DNA of 5,730 nucleotides, from NCBI GenBank assembly GCA_012523155.1, contig JAAYJB010000374.1, positions 1 to 5,730 of the forward strand, in the 5' to 3' direction. The notes under the pieces are model-generated. The model was not told the DNA's origin. It saw nothing but the letters and a program-made list of their open reading frames with translations, and searched no databases. Both the position numbers and the translations under genes were made by a program. Source of the DNA: Synergistaceae bacterium. GTDB taxonomy: Bacteria > Synergistota > Synergistia > Synergistales > Aminobacteriaceae. Positions 4,166 through 5,730 of this stretch are shown here, one piece after another (the stretch's first letter is position 1; the number at the start of each line of letters is the position of its first letter).

Positions 4166-5383
4166 TTGAAAAAGTCCCTTCTATTTTTCGCAGCCGCGGT
4201 GCTCTCTTTGTTCAGCATCCTTGTTCCCGGGGCAGACGCGGCAGAAGAACAATGGATATCCTACGTCAATGAACGTTTCGGCTACTCCATTGAATACCCT
4301 GATATTTTCTCGGATATCCAGGAGTCGGACAACGGCGACGGCGTGTGGCTGAGTTTTGAAACCGACAAATACGCGCTGACACTCTCGGGAGGTTACAATG
4401 TCCTGGAAGAGGACGCCGAAAGCAAACTGCGGAACAGACTTGAAGAAATCCCCAGTATTGTACCCGGATCGGAGAAAAGCGGTCCCGGCTGGTACAGAGT
4501 GATACACACCATCGAAAGCGGAGTGGACGGAACAGAAAGTTTTTTCTACGAATATGGAATTATTGATAGTGAAAACTGGGCGACCTTCATTCTTCTCTAC
4601 CCGTCAGAGGAGCGGGAGCGTTTCGCGGCCATAGCCGCAAAAATGGAGAAAACCCTTCAGCTGTCCTCTTCTGAAGGGACCGAAAGTGAAGGGACCGACA
4701 GCAAAGCCTTCGTGCCGGACGATCCTTTTTTTATGGAAAACGGCCAGGTATATAAAAATGAAACCCTTCTCGACTGTGAAGTGTATGAAGTTCCATCCGG
4801 GCTGGACAACGATATCAAGTTCTGGACCGTGATCGGGACAGGAACTTCCGACGTCGTGACCGGGGAGGAGACCGGTGTCTGGTTTTTCGGAGAGCACGGA
4901 GAATACGTAACAAATATCTTTCTGAAGAACGAGAAGGAATATCAGGATCTCCTCTGGAGCCCTGCGGGTGATCGTCTGGTCCTCGTCAGAGGGATCGAAG
5001 GGGAGCAAGATCTGGTCTTCGAGCTGTACGCTGAATATATGGAAAAAAAGGCGGAGTTCAGGGGTCTTCGGGCGAGTCTTGCGTGGCTGGAGGACGGCAT
5101 GCGATTCGTCTTCACCCGGATCGACGACATCCGAGAGGGAGTACCCCCCTCCGATCTTCCCTATGGTCTCAAGCTGTCCGCCGTGCTGTACGATTCAGCC
5201 ATAGAAGAGACGATACCGCTGAAAGAATCCACAGACACTAAAAACTTCTCCTTCGACTCAGTCTCCGAGGACGGGGAGCATATCGCTCTCACCGAAACAT
5301 CTGTCCAATCCTCCAAAGATTGGGGAGAGGAGGAAAAGATAAAGGAGCGGGAGATAAAGGTTCCCATGCCGGCAGCGGGATAA
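4166..5383 (+). CDS. Exported two-domain protein: PsbP/Mog1-like part plus propeller-like part
   Basis: The 405-residue product starts at TTG 4166, chosen because AAGGAG (4151-4156) is 9 nt upstream and a clear signal peptide follows at once. The signal peptide is MKKS, a hydrophobic core to about residue 20, and cleavage near ADA|A (25/26). Residues about 30-165, opening with WISYVNERFGYSIEYP and DNGDGVWLSF, resemble PsbP/Mog1-like exported domains. An acidic Ser/Glu/Thr linker (about 168-182) leads to a beta-rich part with TolB/PD40-like turns: WSPAGDRLVLV from W264 and SEDGEHIAL from S367. The end is abrupt: EEEKIKEREIKVPMPAAG then TAA, in the middle of what looks like a blade. Truncation or frameshift is possible (see 5384-5572). 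Likely periplasmic or envelope-associated; the function is not recognised. It may be transcribed separately from the HTH gene, but I see no promoter. Confidence 0.7.
   Translation: MKKSLLFFAAAVLSLFSILVPGADAAEEQWISYVNERFGYSIEYPDIFSDIQESDNGDGVWLSFETDKYALTLSGGYNVLEEDAESKLRNRLEEIPSIVPGSEKSGPGWYRVIHTIESGVDGTESFFYEYGIIDSENWATFILLYPSEERERFAAIAAKMEKTLQLSSSEGTESEGTDSKAFVPDDPFFMENGQVYKNETLLDCEVYEVPSGLDNDIKFWTVIGTGTSDVVTGEETGVWFFGEHGEYVTNIFLKNEKEYQDLLWSPAGDRLVLVRGIEGEQDLVFELYAEYMEKKAEFRGLRASLAWLEDGMRFVFTRIDDIREGVPPSDLPYGLKLSAVLYDSAIEETIPLKESTDTKNFSFDSVSEDGEHIALTETSVQSSKDWGEEEKIKEREIKVPMPAAG
4672..4701 (+). repeat. 15-bp in-frame tandem duplication in the linker
   Basis: TGAAGGGACCGAAAG (4672-4686) is followed directly by TGAAGGGACCGACAG (4687-4701), 14 of 15 identical. 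The unit is a multiple of three and adds an EGTES/EGTDS repeat to the acidic linker of the exported protein, so it changes linker length without breaking the frame. Confidence 0.7.
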
Positions 5384-5572
5384 AAGTTCCGCAATACTCT
5401 GGTATATATCGGCCCTCGGAAGCAGAAGCGGAAAGACCCGTTCAGAACACTCCATGGGCATCTTCGATTTTTACCATTAGCGGCTGGAAATTGAACCAGC
5501 CGATTTGGAAAGTATCCTCGCAGGAGTTCCGAAAGCAAATTCATCACTATTTAAGGAAAGGTTGATTCGGCG
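5384..5572 (+). other. Gap between exported-protein genes; possible frameshifted tail
   Basis: After the TAA at 5381-5383 no gene is evident. One other frame stays open across the junction from about 5320 to TGA 5563-5565. It encodes a tail with mixed, plausible composition (IKVPQYSGIYRPSEAEAE and onward) and stops 7 bp before the next start, as an operon gene would. That fits a frameshift in the upstream gene near 5340-5383. G/C at third positions of that tail, about 47% by my count, looks lower than in the neighbouring genes, so it is not compelling. A perfect 7-bp inverted repeat, CGGCTGG (5481-5487) / CCAGCCG (5496-5502), lies inside; it lacks a following T-run. Confidence 0.35.
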
Positions 5573-5730
5573 ATGACAAGGAAAGTACTCCTTTTTTGCG
5601 TGTGTGCTGCAGCACTCTTCGGTTTCGCTTCATTGACAGGGGGGATCGCGGCGGCGGCCGACAGCTATCCTTTCATGGACCAGATTTTCTCGGCCATCCA
5701 AGGCTCTGTGAATCTGGACCTGAGCGATGA
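5573..5730 (+). CDS. Exported protein, N-terminal part only (runs off window)
   Basis: ATG 5573 opens a frame of 52 complete codons with no stop before the window end. The start is supported by AAGGAAAGG (5553-5561), somewhat distant at 11 nt, and by an immediate signal peptide: MTRK, a hydrophobic core at about 5-22, then an Ala-rich cleavage region IAAAA|D near residue 29. The mature start, DSYPFMDQIFSAIQGSVNLDLSD, matches nothing I recognise. It is the second consecutive exported protein on this strand, so the region downstream of 4166 may be an envelope-protein operon continuing beyond the window. Confidence 0.7.
   Translation, partial: MTRKVLLFCVCAAALFGFASLTGGIAAAADSYPFMDQIFSAIQGSVNLDLSD

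Overview
The window carries one strand-consistent block of genes, all on the + strand, from a moderately GC-rich bacterium. Signal peptides, a TolB-like propeller fragment and the PspA gene fit an organism with an envelope to monitor, probably a Gram-negative-type anaerobe. The protein style (short LuxR-type HTH protein, secreted 22-residue LRR protein) reminds me of Synergistota, but that is a weak guess from memory, not a demonstrated assignment. No rRNA, tRNA, CRISPR array, transposase or phage gene is visible.

Layout. Positions 1-190 are purine-rich with no gene I can support. A good extended -10 promoter (203-230) follows, then an unusually long leader of about 350 nt (about 237-586) with several perfect inverted repeats and no recognised riboswitch class. 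A tight three-gene set comes next: a PspA/IM30 (ESCRT-III-like) protein (587-1267), a YbjN/CesT-like small chaperone-fold protein (1260-1718, overlapping pspA by 8 bp), and a two-TM protein with a GIDE/MULAN-type domain but no RING finger (1730-2518). With 18 bp spacing follows an exported internalin-style leucine-rich-repeat protein (2537-3745), then a stand-alone 96-residue LuxR/GerE-type HTH protein (3778-4068). All five could be one transcript.

A large imperfect hairpin (4082-4138) separates this block from a second set of exported proteins: a 405-residue protein with a PsbP/Mog1-like N-terminal part and a propeller-like C-terminal part (4166-5383), a 189 bp gap that may hide a frameshifted tail, and the first 52 codons of another exported protein (5573 to the window end).

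Working model (inference): the block is an envelope-stress module. PspA acts on the inner membrane surface, the YbjN-like protein may be a chaperone or adaptor, and the GIDE-domain protein may be the membrane anchor. The LRR protein would act outside the cytoplasm and the small HTH protein could regulate the locus. The most interesting items are the pairing of an ESCRT-III-like protein with a RING-less relative of the mitochondrial ligase MUL1/MULAN, the long structured leader with a poly(A) promoter spacer, and the hairpin at 4082-4138.
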